This document shows positions 48,418 through 58,545 of a stretch of 64,000 nucleotides of DNA, piece by piece. The number at the start of each line of letters is the position of its first letter. Position 1 is the stretch's first letter. Source of the DNA: Nitrincola sp. A-D6 (GTDB lineage Bacteria; Pseudomonadota; Gammaproteobacteria; Pseudomonadales; Balneatricaceae); contig NZ_JRLB01000031.1 in NCBI RefSeq assembly GCF_000764495.1, forward strand, positions 30,377 through 94,376, given 5' to 3'. The notes below the pieces were generated by a model. The model made no database searches. It worked only from the letters and a program-made list of their open reading frames with translations, and was not told the DNA's origin. The translations under genes and the position numbers were made by a program.

Positions 48418-49697
48418 TTAGTTAACCCAGGGTAAATCCTTCCAGCAGGTAGTATAAGCTGGCGACAGGTAGCCGCGTTTCATCTGCCAGTCTTTTTTCG
48501 TGCCTTGTACGGCAAAAAACACCCGGCCTTTGCCGCTGTGGTTGATTCTGTCCAGTACCGACATCAGCGCGTCGGCATTGGGGTGAGCGTGGTACTCTTC
48601 AAACAGGCTGGGCTGAAAGGTGCCTGGTTCATAGAAGTCAGATAACATCACCCCGGCTTTCATATAGCGGTAACCTTCACGCCATGCGCTATTTAACAGA
48701 CGCACGGCAGCCGCTACCAGATCACGGGTATCATCGCTTGGCAGTTGCAGTTCCGTGGTGAGTGACGGCGTGTATTGCGGCTCGGCCGGGTTAAAGCGGT
48801 TGGTGCGCAGAAACAGAGTCAGCACTTTCGCGCGGCGTTGTTCCTGGCGCAGCTTTTCGGCGGCGCGGGCGGTGTATTCGCTAATGGCTTCACGCATCAG
48901 CTTGAACTCGGTAATACGCTCACCAAACGAGCGGCTGCAGACAATCTGCTTTTTGGTCGGCGCGATGCTTTCCAGTTCCAGACAGGACTCACCATTTAGC
49001 TCACGCACAGTGCGCTCGACCACCACGGAGTAATGGCGGCGAATCTGCTTGGGGGACGCATTCGCCAGGTCCAGCACCGTCTGGATACCCTCTGCTTTCA
49101 GGCGTTGAGACAAACGCCGACCGATGCCCCAGACCTCATCAACGGGTAATAACGCCATCAGCTTGCGCTGGCGACCCGGGGAGGTTAAATCCACTACGCC
49201 CCCTGTGCCTGGATAGTGTTTAGCCGCATAATTGGCCAGCTTTGCGAGGGTTTTGGTGGGCGCCATGCCGATACAGACGCTGATTCCGGTGCATTGATAA
49301 ACGCTTTCCCGCAGTTGCTTGCCAAAGTCTTCTAGCGATAACAGGTGATCAATGCCGCTCAGATCGAGAAAAGCTTCATCGATGGAGTAAATCTCGACTC
49401 GCGGTGTTAAAGACTCCAGAATACTCATCACCCGCGCTGAAAGATCGGCATACAGCGCATAGTTGCTGGAAAAAGCGGTAATGCCATGCTGGCGTATCAG
49501 ATCCTGCACCTGATAGGCAGGCACCCCCATCTTGATTCCCAGGGCTTTGGCTTCGCGTGAGCGCGCCACCACGCAGCGTCATTGTTCGACAGCACCACCA
49601 CCGGTCGGTGTTTCAGGTCGGGACGAAACAGCTTTTCGCAGCTGGCGTAGAAATTATTACAATCCACCAGCGCAAACACAGCGGAGCGTTCAGGCAT
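48418..49697 (-). CDS. umuC: DNA polymerase V catalytic subunit UmuC (frameshifted)
   Basis: About 427 residues. Y-family translesion polymerase: ALVDCNNFYASCEKLFRPDL (first catalytic Asp), YSIDEAFLDLSG (SIDE catalytic pair), ISVCIGMAPTKTLAKLANYAAK, EVWGIGRRLSQRL, and the UmuC-specific C-terminus PSLFEEY... CWKDLPWVN. The frame breaks at about 49575: AATGACGCTGCGTGG should be AATGACGGCTGCGTGG, giving SNNDGCVVARSREAK. ATG 49697 follows the umuD stop by five bases. Copies past DNA lesions in the SOS response as UmuD'2C. Confidence 0.94.
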
Positions 49698-49702
49698 AGA
49701 GT

Positions 49703-50149
49703 TCAACGCCGCATCTGTCGGACGATATTGGTGACCACACCAAAGATCTCAAAATCAGACGCCTCCGTGATCAACATTACCGGATAGGCTGGATTGCGCG
49801 GTACCAGACAGGGATGAGGAGTAATGTTCAACTCCTTAACTGTCATTTCACCGTTGATACTGGCGATGATGATGTCGCCATGCCTGGCCTCCAGGGACCG
49901 ATCCACCACCAGCACATCATTGGCAGCTATCCCGGCATCCCGCATCGAATCCCCCTGGACCCGCACAAAGAAGGTCGCCGCTGGATGACTGATACACAGC
50001 TGATTCAGATCCAGGGTTTGTTCAATATAATCCTGCGCCGGAGACGGAAATCCAGCCGACACACGTTCCAGATACAGCGGAATACGTAACTCTGATGCTT
50101 TAAGCAGATCTGTGTCTGCAAAACAGCCGATCAGTACCACAGCGCTCAT
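49703..50149 (-). CDS. umuD: UmuD, self-cleaving SOS mutagenesis protein
   Basis: 148 residues from ATG 50149. S24/LexA-type serine protease: cleavage segment SAGFPSPAQDY (Ala-Gly bond), GDSMRDAGI with the nucleophile Ser, and EMTVKELN with the Lys of the dyad. RecA filament-stimulated self-cleavage yields UmuD'. GAGGT lies just before this ATG; the TTG five codons earlier overlaps that site. The LexA box at 50166-50185 lies immediately upstream. Confidence 0.95.
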   Translation of the reverse strand: MSAVVLIGCFADTDLLKASELRIPLYLERVSAGFPSPAQDYIEQTLDLNQLCISHPAATFFVRVQGDSMRDAGIAANDVLVVDRSLEARHGDIIIASINGEMTVKELNITPHPCLVPRNPAYPVMLITEASDFEIFGVVTNIVRQMRR

Positions 50150-50165
50150 GTACACCTCAATCAAA

Positions 50166-50185
50166 TACTGTTTATATATACAGTA
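50166..50185. promoter_or_regulatory. LexA (SOS) box of umuDC
   Basis: TACTGTTTATATATACAGTA matches the E. coli LexA consensus TACTG(TA)5CAGTA at nearly every position and contains CTGT-N8-ACAG. It is 17 bases upstream of the umuD start, so LexA should cover the promoter. Confidence 0.95.
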
Positions 50186-50293
50186 TCGCTTAGTGGATGT
50201 GAAACAGGCAAGTGGTAAATATGATTCCGTGGAGGTAGTCTATTCGTTTTTCTGCTCCCGCCCAGAGAACGTTAATCTGAAAGGGGTGTGCAA

Positions 50294-51159
50294 GTGAGCA
50301 AAATTTTAAGATGCCTGTATAGCGGTACAACTTATATGAAAACAGATCACATCCGCACCTTCACACAAGCGAATAAGGCCGCTTGGGAGGCGTCTGCCCA
50401 TCTGCATGGTCAAGGTAAGGAGTGGGACGAATTGCTGCTTGCTGCGAGTCAGCCTGATTTCAACGTGCTGGATGCTTGCCTGTCCGCTACTTTAACCGAG
50501 CTGGGCATAGCGGGTCGCAGCGCGGTTCAGGTAGGCTGCAATAATGCGCGTGAGTTGCTATCTTTGGCCTCGTTTGGTGCGCGTCCCTTGCTGGGCCTTG
50601 ACCAGTCGGCTGCGTTTCTGGCTCAGGGCGTCCAGATTGCTAAGGCCTCTGGCTTAGCCCCCGTCTGGTGGAAGCGGATATTTATGCTCTGCCTGACGAT
50701 CTGGGCCGCTACGATCTGGTGCTGATCACCATTGGTGTACTCAACTGGATGCCCGACCTTCCGCGTTTCTTTCAGATCGTGCGCGGGTTGATGAGTCCAG
50801 GTGCATTTTTGGTTATCTACGAAACTCATCCAATGTTAGAGGTGTTCAACCCTGGCAGCGCTAACCCCTTTGTACCTGAGAACAGCTACTTTGATAAAAC
50901 GCCGGTGCGTATTGAAGAAGCCATTACCTATGATGGCAGCGATGGAGGCGCTGGGGAAACTGGCTACTGGTTTGTACATACTCTGGGGGAAATAGTTACT
51001 GCCTGTGTGCAAAGTGGGCTGCGGCTGCAGTGTCTTCAGGAACATCCTCACCTGAATCGTGAGGTGGAATACGCCATCTATGAAAACCAGACAGCCCAGA
51101 TGCCTCTGTGCTATACGCTGGTTGCCGAAGCTCCCTGCGTGCCAAACACTAAGGCGTAA
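50294..51159 (+). CDS. Class I SAM-dependent methyltransferase (frameshifted)
   Basis: About 288 residues. Rossmann methyltransferase: AVQVGCNNARELLSLASFGARPLLGLDQSAAFLAQ is the SAM-binding first strand and loop, followed by the restored LVEADIYALPDDLGRYDLVLITIGVLNWMPDLPRFFQIV. The target is unknown. One C of a C-run is missing at about 50666 (gcccccgtctgg), restoring APRLVEADIYALP. GTG 50294 has AAGGGG seven bases upstream; ATG 50336 fits the family N-terminus (DHIRTFTQANKAAWEAS) but lacks a ribosome site, so the start is uncertain. Confidence 0.82.
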
Positions 51160-51218
51160 GCTATGCTAAAATCCATGCCCCTTGGCCAAAGGGTATGGGG
51201 ATATCAGGAGTAACTGGC

Positions 51219-51831
51219 ATGAACTATTTTGATATGCTTATGCTGTTTGTTGTGATGGCGGTGTTGGCACTTGTGCCCAGCAGTAGCGTCGCCTGGTGGT
51301 TGCCCGATCCTCAACCGCCGGGTTTTTGAACGGTGCCGCCGTGGCATTCGGTATCCTGGTTGGTGACCTGGTTTTTGTATTTCTGGCCATTTTTGGTATG
51401 ACTGCATTAGCTGAAACGATGGGCAGTTTTTTCCTGATCTTGAGGTATGTGGCGGGTGCTATTTGATCTGGTTGGGTATCAGCTTGTTGAGGTCCAAAAC
51501 CAGAATACAAGTTCCGACGGATCGCTCAGCATCAACAGTATCAGCAAGCCTTCTCTCTGGTCTGATTATTACCCTCGGTGATGTGAAAGCCATTTTTTTC
51601 TATGCAAGCTTGTTTCCTGCGTTTGTTGATCTGACGACCCTGGATACGTCAGACATTGCAGCAATTATTGTTTTGACGGTTGTTGCCGTTGGCGGTGTTA
51701 AACTGGGTTATGCTTATTCTGCTATTAGAGTCCTGTCATTAGCCAAGGGGATCAGAGCGCAAAGCGCTGTTAAAAAGACCGCAGGCGGATTTATGCTTGG
51801 TGCCGGCGCGTATCTCATGGTAAAAGCGTAA
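51219..51831 (+). CDS. LysE family amino-acid exporter (two frameshifts)
   Basis: About 204 residues. LysE/RhtB-type inner-membrane translocator with about six helices. The start MNYFDMLMLFVVMAVLALVPSSSVALVVARS, the middle LNGAAVAFGILVGDLVFVFLAIFGM and the end GVKLGYAYSAIRVLSLAKGIRAQSAVKKTAGGFMLGAGAYLMVK are recognisable; RYVAGAYLIWLGISLLRS is the helix-3 motif. Bases are missing at about 51292 (gcctgg for gccctgg) and 51460 (gctattt for gcttattt). CAGGAG precedes ATG 51219. The substrate is not determinable; amino-acid or related export is family knowledge. Confidence 0.82.
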
Positions 51832-51861
51832 TCAGTTAAAAACCCACTTTGGAGGTTGTAA

Positions 51862-52104
51862 ATGGAAGATGATTTTGAAGTTGAAATGAGTGCTTTAAGC
51901 CAGGAACTGACGGCAGAGGGTAAAACTGTCCAGGTCGATATCTACCGTGGCGACACGGGAGGCTGGATTCTTGAAGTAGTTGATGAATCGGGTGTTTCGA
52001 CAGTCTGGGAAGATGAATTCGATACAGAGGAGGCCGCTCTGGATGAAGTTAAGGCGACCATTAGAGACGAGGGTATTGATTCGTTAATTGGTATGGACTT
52101 GTAA
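51862..52104 (+). CDS. Small acidic hypothetical protein
   Basis: 80 residues, acidic, no membrane helix. The order ...LSQELTAEGKTVQVDIYRGDTGGWILEVVDESGVSTVWEDEFDTEEAALDEVKATIRDEGIDSLIG suggests a compact alpha/beta domain in which a hairpin precedes an acidic helix. GGAGG is well placed before the ATG. I do not recognise a named family. It follows the LysE gene by about 30 bases on the same strand. Confidence 0.75.
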   Translation: MEDDFEVEMSALSQELTAEGKTVQVDIYRGDTGGWILEVVDESGVSTVWEDEFDTEEAALDEVKATIRDEGIDSLIGMDL

Positions 52105-52474
52105 ATGGCGGCGAATTAATTGCATCCAGACAGGTCACTATTCGCATAAGCCCCTGAACGGTTTGTACCTGTATAGCAGGAACACCGCCAGTAAGCTTGT
52201 TCTGTGATCGCATGAAATGTTTGATCCAGACTTGATCACCCCCAGTGAGTGCAAAGAGTGCACGGGCGACTCTAATCAGTAGCAGGGCCAGCTCGCCTTG
52301 TTTACTTTCGGGGCGAAGGTCCAGATTTTGCTTCAAGCGGATTATCGCCGTTTTATGCACACCAATTACATTGCCCAGCTCATCTTGCTTGAGTGTCAGC
52401 TGTTTGGATGCATTAAGCAGTGCTTTTGACAGGACAACAGCTGGATCTGGTCGTTGTTTTAGTTGCGCTGTCAT
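52061..52474 (-). CDS. ParS/Xre-MbcA-type antitoxin-like protein without visible toxin
   Basis: 137 residues as read. A helix-turn-helix region (LTLKQDELGNVIGVHKTAIIRLKQNLDL) is followed by a DUF2384-like toxin-binding region (LALLLIRVARALFALTGGDQVWIKHFMRSQN... LMRIVTCLDAI). In known systems this protein binds a RES-domain toxin; no RES gene is next to it. The start overlaps the TetR stop (ATGA), so the two are translationally coupled. The last 18 residues (NSPPFTSPY...) overlap the convergent small gene. Restoring one A in GATGCAATTAA would give ...CLDAN with stop at 52116, a likely repair. Confidence 0.75.
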   Translation of the reverse strand: MTAQLKQRPDPAVVLSKALLNASKQLTLKQDELGNVIGVHKTAIIRLKQNLDLRPESKQGELALLLIRVARALFALTGGDQVWIKHFMRSQNKLTGGVPAIQVQTVQGLMRIVTCLDAINSPPFTSPYQLTNQYPRL

Positions 52475-53112
52475 TTATTTCTCTCCCACAGCTTCCAACA
52501 CTGCTTCACGACAGATTCCACATGTCTGTTAATTTCTTCGCCGGGTTGTCTGGGGGGGAGTTGATGCAAGGCGCGCACTATATCCAGCCCTGCAAGCATG
52601 CTCAAAAACAACTCGGCGGCACGCTCAGTATCAGCACAATCTATAAACCCGGCCTCATGTTGGGTTTTTAACCAACCACTCAAAGTGTTTAAGCCGTTTT
52701 GTACGCTGTTGTTGTACATGCTATGCAGTAGGTCCCGATCCACTTCGTGCAGGCTGCCCAGCAAACGCAGAAAATTGAGATGTTCATGGCTGAGTATGAA
52801 ATGTGTCAGGTTTACTGCAAAGTCATACAGAGCTTGCTGGGGTGTTTGGATCTGCTCAGGGTCGATAACCAGGTGCTGAAGTAAGCTGTCGCATTGACGG
52901 TGAATGCAGGCCTCTATGAGAGCATTTTTTTCGCTAAAGCGGTTGTAAACCGTTACTTTTGAAACGCCGGCTTTGCGCGCAACCGCTTCTATCGAGAATT
53001 TAGCTGGGCCCTGGGCGAACAGAAGTTCAGTGGCGGCATCCAGAATAGCGACTTCTTTGCTGGGATCGACAGGTCGTCCCGATCGTGTATTACAAGGCAC
53101 TTTTTTATCCAT
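52471..53112 (-). CDS. TetR/AcrR family repressor of RND pair 2
   Basis: 213 residues from ATG 53112. AILDAATELLFAQGPAKFSIEAVARKAGVSKVTVYNRFSEKNALIEACI is the TetR helix-turn-helix, and the rest is a helical ligand-binding core. It is divergent from the RND adaptor at 53169, so it most likely represses that pump and its own gene. ATG 53145 would leave only about 23 bases between the genes, too little for two promoters; 53112 leaves 56. The downstream ParS-type gene is coupled to it. Confidence 0.9.
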   Translation of the reverse strand: MDKKVPCNTRSGRPVDPSKEVAILDAATELLFAQGPAKFSIEAVARKAGVSKVTVYNRFSEKNALIEACIHRQCDSLLQHLVIDPEQIQTPQQALYDFAVNLTHFILSHEHLNFLRLLGSLHEVDRDLLHSMYNNSVQNGLNTLSGWLKTQHEAGFIDCADTERAAELFLSMLAGLDIVRALHQLPPRQPGEEINRHVESVVKQCWKLWERNK

Positions 53113-53168
53113 TTTAATTAGTGTACGATTGCGTTCATTAATCATAGTGTATTCTTGAGTCGATTACC

Positions 53169-54214
53169 ATGCATAGACCTTTATTCTTTATGGCTATTGT
53201 GTTGTTAATACTGGGCTGTAGTCCAGATAATGGCACATCAAATGCACCGCAGTCTGCTGCCCCCTGGGTCCGGACATTGGTTGTGACCGATGCATCCTCT
53301 GCTTTTATAAAGCTATCAGGAACGGTAAAAGGGCGTTATGAAACCCCTGTTGCCTTTCAGGTATCCGGTCGTATTCTGGAACGTCATGTTGACGCAGGTC
53401 AGCGTGTCGAAGCCGGGCAATTGCTGTTCCAACTGGATCCGCGTGACCTGTTAGCCTCGGTACGTGTAGCTGAAGCCGAGATGAGAACGACTGAGGCCGC
53501 ATTGGCTATCGCACGTAGTGAATTGCAGCGTCAGCAGAAGTTGGTGGAGGGCCAGTTTGTTAGCCGTCAAACTCTGGAGCGTTATGAGCTGACGCTGCGT
53601 GAAGCCATCAGCCAACATCAGGCTGCCAACGCGGTATTGGAGCAGACACGCAATGCGTTGGACTATGCTGAATTACGTGCTGAAAAAGCGGGCATACTGA
53701 ATGCGGTAACCGCTGAACCCGGACAGGTGGTCACTATGGGACAGCCCCTGGCTACCCTGATTGATGACAGCTCACTGGAGGTCGAGGTGTACCTGGCTGA
53801 GGGTGTGGATGCCCCTGCTTCAGGTAGCGTATTAATTGAAGGAGAGCCACTGGTAATTGTGTTACGGGAGGTGGCAGCCTCGGCTGATCCTGACAGTCGC
53901 AGTTGGCGAGCACGTTATCGTATTGAGTCAGCTTCGGGTGACTTAAGCCTGGGCACAGTAGTGCAGGTGATGCTTGATCAACCGCTTCAGGATACCACCT
54001 TCAGTGTGCCCTTGGGCGCACTGGATGAGCGTAATCAAGGCCCTCAGGTTTGGCAGGTGATTGACGAACAGGTGCAGCCTGTTCCTGTTGAAGTGCTGGA
54101 GCTGAACCGTGAATATGCCGGATTCGTGCGCCTCTGGCAGACGGTGGCCGTATTGTTGCTCTGGGCACACATTTATTAACACCGGGTATGCAGGTCAGGG
54201 AGCAGGCGCGATGA
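53169..54214 (+). CDS. RND efflux periplasmic adaptor 2 (lipoprotein, frameshifted near the end)
   Basis: About 348 residues. Lipobox ILGC (LLILGCSPDNG) marks a lipoprotein. The lipoyl halves are VAFQVSGRILERHVDAGQRVEAGQLLFQLDPRDL and RAEKAGILNAVTAEPGQVVTMGQP, with an alpha-hairpin between. The frame breaks at about 54125: one base added before GCGCCTCTGG gives RAPLADGGRIVALGTHLLTPGMQVREQAR, and the gene then ends in the TGA at 54212-54214 that overlaps the permease ATG. As written it stops at 54179. Divergent TetR control is expected. Confidence 0.9.
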
Positions 54215-57200
54215 ATTTCCCCAATTTGTCAGCCCTGGCGGTGCGTGAGCGCTCGGTGACGCTGTTTTTTATCCTCTTGTCGGTGTTTGCCGGGGTGTAT
54301 GCTTTTTCGTCTTTAGGGCGTGCCGAAGATCCATCCTTTACTGTGCGGGTGATGGTGGTATCGGCTATCTGGCCAGGCGCTACACCGACCGAGTTACAGG
54401 ATCAGGTTGTTGACCGTTTGGAAAAACGCATTCAGGAAGTGGAATACCTGTATAAAATTGAAACCACGATACGTCCGGGTCGGGCTGATTTACAGATAGA
54501 GTTCGAGGATTTTTCACCCAGCGAAAAGGTACCTGATCTGTTTTATCAGGTGCGTAAGCGCATGCTGGATGAAGCAGGAAGTCTACCTGCCGGGGTGATA
54601 GGTCCGATCGTCAATGACGATTTTTCAGATGTGTATTTCTCGCTGATTTCACTGACGGCACCGGGTATGCCGATGCACAGTCTCACGCGTGAGGCGGAAT
54701 CTATCCGTGATCGTTTGCAGCGTGTGCCGGGTCTGCAAAAGGCGCTGATACTGGGCGAGCGTAGTGAACGGGTGTATATCGACTTCGACATGAACCGCCT
54801 GAATAATCTGGGGTTGTCAGCGGAGCAGATTTTTGCCGCGATTGAAAACAGTAATCGTATGATGCCAGCTGGCTTTGTTGATCTGGACGGACCACGAGCC
54901 TACCTGCGCGTGGATGCTGATTTGGCGGATCTTGATCAATTGGCCGCTTTGCCGATACGCGTGGGCGACCATCTGTTAAAGCTGTCGGATCTGGCGGATA
55001 TTCGGCGAGGTTATGAAGATCCGCCCTCGTACATGGTCAGGGCTGATGGTGAAGAGGCTATATTGCTGGGTGTGGTGATGCAGGCCGGTCAAAATGGTCT
55101 GGCATTTGGTGAGCGTCTGACAGCCTTTATTGATGCCGAACAGGCTAAGTTACCCTTGGGTATGTCTATGCATATGCTGACCAATCAGACGGAAGCGATC
55201 AGTCAGGCGGTTGATCTGTTTCAGATTAAGTTCCTGGTGGCGGTGCTGGTCGTTATGGCGGTCAGTGTACTGGCGATTGGCTTTCGTGCGGGTTTGGTCG
55301 TGGGCATTGCCATCCCTGTTACCATCGGTCTGACATTTCTGTTGATGAAGATAGCCGGGATCAATTTAGATCGCATCACGCTGGGCGCACTGATAATCGC
55401 CCTGGGGTTGTTGGTGGATGATGCCATTATCGCCATTGAAATGATGATCGTTAAAATGGAAGAGGGCTGGGAACGCGTCCGTGCCGCCAGTCATGCCTGG
55501 AGTGTGACAGCCGCCCCTATGCTGTTTGGTACATTGGTTACGGTAGCCGGTTTTGTTCCGATCGGTTTTGCCCAGTCAGGTGTGGGTGAATATGCCGGAA
55601 ATATCTTTTGGGTGCTGGCCTTTTCACTGCTGGTTTCCTGGCTCGTGGCTGTCACCTTTACCCCTTATCTGGGCGTAAAACTGCTGCCTGTCTATACTAA
55701 GCACCAGACTGGAGATATCTATCAGACACGTTTTTACCAGTACCTGCGAGGAGTAGTAAAGGCCTGTGTGCGTTATCGTAAAACGGTGGTGCTGTCGACG
55801 CTGGTGTTGTTGATACTCAGTGGGGTGGGTATGGCAACGCAGGTGCAAAAGCAGTTTTTTCCAGGTTCAGACCGTCCAGAGGTATTGATCGATATTTACT
55901 TGCCTCAGGGGAGTGCCATCGCTACCACAGAGGCTACGGTAAGGCGATTGGAAACGATACTGGAAACTCTGCCCGAAGTGAAAAGTCTGTCATCCTATAT
56001 CGGTGCTGGCGCACCGCGCTTCTTTATTTCATCCAATCCGGAGCAGCCGGATCCGGCCTTTGCCAAGATCATTGCCATAGGCCATGATGCTGATGCACGT
56101 GATCGTATTATGGCGGAGATGAATCGTCACCTGGACGCTGGAGAGTTTCCCGAAGCACGGGTGCGTGTCACCCGTCTGTTATTTGGCCCACCGGTTATCT
56201 GCCTGTCAGCTTCCGTGTATTGGGCCCCGATACCGAAGTGCTGCGCTCTATCGCGCATGAGGTGCGTGGCCTGATGGCGGAGCATGCCAATATTGTGATG
56301 CCGCATCTGGAATGGGATGAGCGTACGCCCAGCTATTATCTGGACATGGACCTGATCGTTTGCGGCTAATGGGACTGACACCGACGGATGTCGCACAGCA
56401 GCTGGCGTTTCAACTCAATGGTTTTAACGTCACGGATGTGCGCCAGGATGTTCGCAGTGTGCAGGTGATCGCACGCAGTGCGCGCGAGGGTGTACTGTTA
56501 CCTGAAGATCTGGAGCTTAAAACAGCAGATGGACGTAAGGTGTTGCTCAGTCAGTTGGGCGAGTTGAGTATTCGCTATGAAGATCCGGTGATTAAACGCT
56601 ATAACCGCGAACCCTTCCTGGCGGTGCATGCGGATGTGCAGGGTGCTCAGCCGCCTGATGTGACTGCAGCGATCTGGGCGGACATGCAGCCACTGCTTGC
56701 TGAATTACCACCGGGTTACCGTATTGATATAGGTGGATCAGTCGAACAGTCAGGTAAAGCGGATAGCTCCATCCAGAAGCTTCAGCCGCTGATGCTGGCG
56801 CTTATGCTGATATTCATCATGCTGCAGATGCGCTCATTTACCGGCACATTTGTAGTGGTTGCGACGGCCCCGCTAGGGTTGGTAGGAGCGGTGGCAGCGC
56901 TGCTGCTGTTCAATCAGCCGTTTGGTTTTACCGCTCTGCTGGGATTGATTGGTTTAAGCGGTATTTTAATGCGCAACACCATGATACTGGCACAACAGGT
57001 GCAAGATAACTTCGATTCCGGTATGCAGGCGGGCGCCGCTGTAGTTGAGGCGGCTGTACAGCGTTCCCGACCGGTGGTGCTTACTGCTCTGGCGGCGATG
57101 CTGGCTTTTATTCCGTTGGCCATGGACCTGTTTTGGGGGCCGCTGGCCTATGTGCTGATTGGTGGTGTAGCGGCGGGTACACTAATCACCTTGCTGTTTG

Positions 57201-57250
57201 TTCCGGCACTCTATGCGCTGTTGTTCAAAGTGAAAGCCAGCGACTATTGA
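54211..57250 (+). CDS. RND efflux permease 2 (two frameshifts)
   Basis: About 1014 residues. Twelve-helix RND exporter: NLSALAVRERSVTLFFILLSVFAGVYAFSSLGRAEDPSFTVRVMVV at the start, helix 4 ALGLLVDDAIIAIEMM with proton-relay Asp pair, SKHQTGD, and a second half with LRNTMILAQQV and VVLTALAAMLAFIPLAMD. Bases are missing at about 56200 (ggttatctgcc, giving PVNLPVSFRVLGPD) and 56365 (gacctgatcgtt for gacctggatcgtt, DLDRLRLMGLTPTDV). The ATG overlaps the adaptor stop (ATGA). Substrate unknown; the two RND pairs of the window are separate loci with different regulators. Confidence 0.9.
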
Positions 57251-57361
57251 GCTTCTAACTATCTGCAGATGTTTCTCAATGATATTTGACTTTGTATTAA
57301 ATAAAAACTATTGTCATTAAGATTAACTTTTAATGATGTTCTATATCTGGGAGACGATACA

Positions 57362-57802
57362 ATGAGAGTCTTGATGTTAGCGTTTGTACTGCTGTTCTTG
57401 CCTGTGCTGGCTCAGGCATCCAGTTGTGAATTGAGTATTGATAGCACAGATCAGATGCGTTATTCCGCCGCTGAACTGACGGTTCCGTCGGGCTGTGAAA
57501 CCGTTACCTTGACACTGACCCACAGTGGCAGTTTACCGAAAACCTCAATGGGGCATAACTGGGTGTTAGTTGAAACAGATCAGTTGAATGATCTTGCTAA
57601 AGACGCCATGGCAGCGGGACCTGCTAATAACTACGTGCCAGTGGGTGATGACCGTGTTCTGGCGGCGACTGAGTTGGTTGGTGGCGGAGAGAGTACTTCG
57701 GTTGAGTTTTCTGTTGCTGAACTGCAAGGTAAGGACCTGAGCTTTTTCTGTTCCTTCCCGGGTCATTTTGCGTTGATGAAAGGCAAGTTTATCATCGAGT
57801 AA
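57362..57802 (+). CDS. azu: Azurin, blue copper electron carrier
   Basis: 146 residues. A signal peptide (to about residue 20, LAQASSCEL) leads to the mature cupredoxin. The type-1 copper ligands are visible: His in MGHNWVL, Cys in FFCSFPGH, and His and Met in SFPGHFALMKG. The N-terminal disulfide Cys pair (SSCEL and SGCETV) is kept. A periplasmic electron donor, for example to cytochrome c peroxidase or to nitrite or cytochrome oxidases. It is 110 bases downstream of RND permease 2; a short A/T-rich inverted repeat (TCATTAA and TTAATGA, 57314-57336) lies in this gap. Intact. Confidence 0.95.
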   Translation: MRVLMLAFVLLFLPVLAQASSCELSIDSTDQMRYSAAELTVPSGCETVTLTLTHSGSLPKTSMGHNWVLVETDQLNDLAKDAMAAGPANNYVPVGDDRVLAATELVGGGESTSVEFSVAELQGKDLSFFCSFPGHFALMKGKFIIE

Positions 57803-57822
57803 ACACAGCCCTGCGCTAGCTT

Positions 57823-57852
57823 AGTGAGTAGAGTGGTATCGCTGTACTCACT
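57823..57852. terminator. Hairpin between azurin and DUF938 genes
   Basis: AGTGAGTA (57823-57830) and TACTCACT (57845-57852) form an 8-bp stem with a 14-nt loop between convergent genes. Tails are only weakly T-rich, so terminator activity is plausible rather than sure. Confidence 0.45.
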
Positions 57853-58463
57853 TATTCCTTCCGATACACCACCGATAAATTGTTGGCTGGCATGGTAATG
57901 ATGGCCTGTTGAATCAGTCCATGTGTTTTTGCCAGTTGCGTGACTTCTTCCAGATCCCGGATCCCCCAGAGTGCGTTGCGCTGACGCAGTGACATATCAA
58001 ATGCCAGGTTACTTTCGGCGGGCGTCACATCGGCTTGCCAGAAGGGGCCGTACAGGTAGAGTATGCCTTTATCATCGAGCAGTTTTTTTGCCAGTTGCAT
58101 CAGCTTCGGTAGCGGTCCAAGGGATATATGGATCATGTTGATTGCCAACAGAGCGTTGTAATAATCCAGTGCAATATCGACAGGTGCTGTTACGTCAAGG
58201 TGTTGTGCTGGAAGCAGTTTGGGATGTTGCTCACTTTGGCGCCAGGCTTCAATGCTGCTAATCGCAGTTGGATCAATATCGGTGGGCTGCCAGTGAATTA
58301 CCTGCGGCAGATTAGAGGACAGGTATACGGCGTGTTCCCCTGTACCTGAGGCCACTTCAAGCACTCTGGCCGGGTTGGGTAAACAGGTTTGTAAGACCTT
58401 GAGGATGGGTTCTCTGTTGCGTTGTGTGGCAGGTGCATGATGAAAAAGCTTGGTTGGCTTCAC
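57852..58463 (-). CDS. DUF938 SAM-binding protein
   Basis: 203 residues. HAPATQRNREPILKVLQTCLP at the start, the SAM-binding VLEVASGTGEHAVYLSS, and NALLAINMIHISLGPLPKLM and LYLYGPFWQADVTPAESNLAFDMSLRQRNALWGIRDLEEV identify DUF938, a methyltransferase-like family. The substrate is unknown. Convergent with azurin. Intact. Confidence 0.92.
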   Translation of the reverse strand: MKPTKLFHHAPATQRNREPILKVLQTCLPNPARVLEVASGTGEHAVYLSSNLPQVIHWQPTDIDPTAISSIEAWRQSEQHPKLLPAQHLDVTAPVDIALDYYNALLAINMIHISLGPLPKLMQLAKKLLDDKGILYLYGPFWQADVTPAESNLAFDMSLRQRNALWGIRDLEEVTQLAKTHGLIQQAIITMPANNLSVVYRKE

Positions 58464-58489
58464 GGTGTGTACGACTCCCTATAAAACAA

Positions 58490-58510
58490 AAGGCCCTGTA
58501 TCAGGGCCTT
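58490..58510 (-). terminator. Intrinsic terminator of the ZIP transporter gene
   Basis: A 9-bp perfect stem AAGGCCCTG with CAGGGCCTT closes on three bases. On the minus strand it is followed by TTTGTTTTAT, a good terminator tail, 36 bases after the ZIP stop codon and before the DUF938 start. Confidence 0.88.
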
Positions 58511-58545
58511 AATTTACTGCAAACAAGCGCAGGGGTCACGTCTGC

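Noticed and set aside
53113..53168. Specific TetR operator in the TetR-adaptor gap
   Set aside because: Short arms GATT/AATC are visible but too weak to name an operator without comparison to relatives.
57314..57336. A/T-rich inverted repeat upstream of azurin as an FNR/Anr box
   Set aside because: Arms TCATTAA/TTAATGA with 9-base spacing do not match TTGAT-N4-ATCAA; it may be chance in an AT-rich leader.
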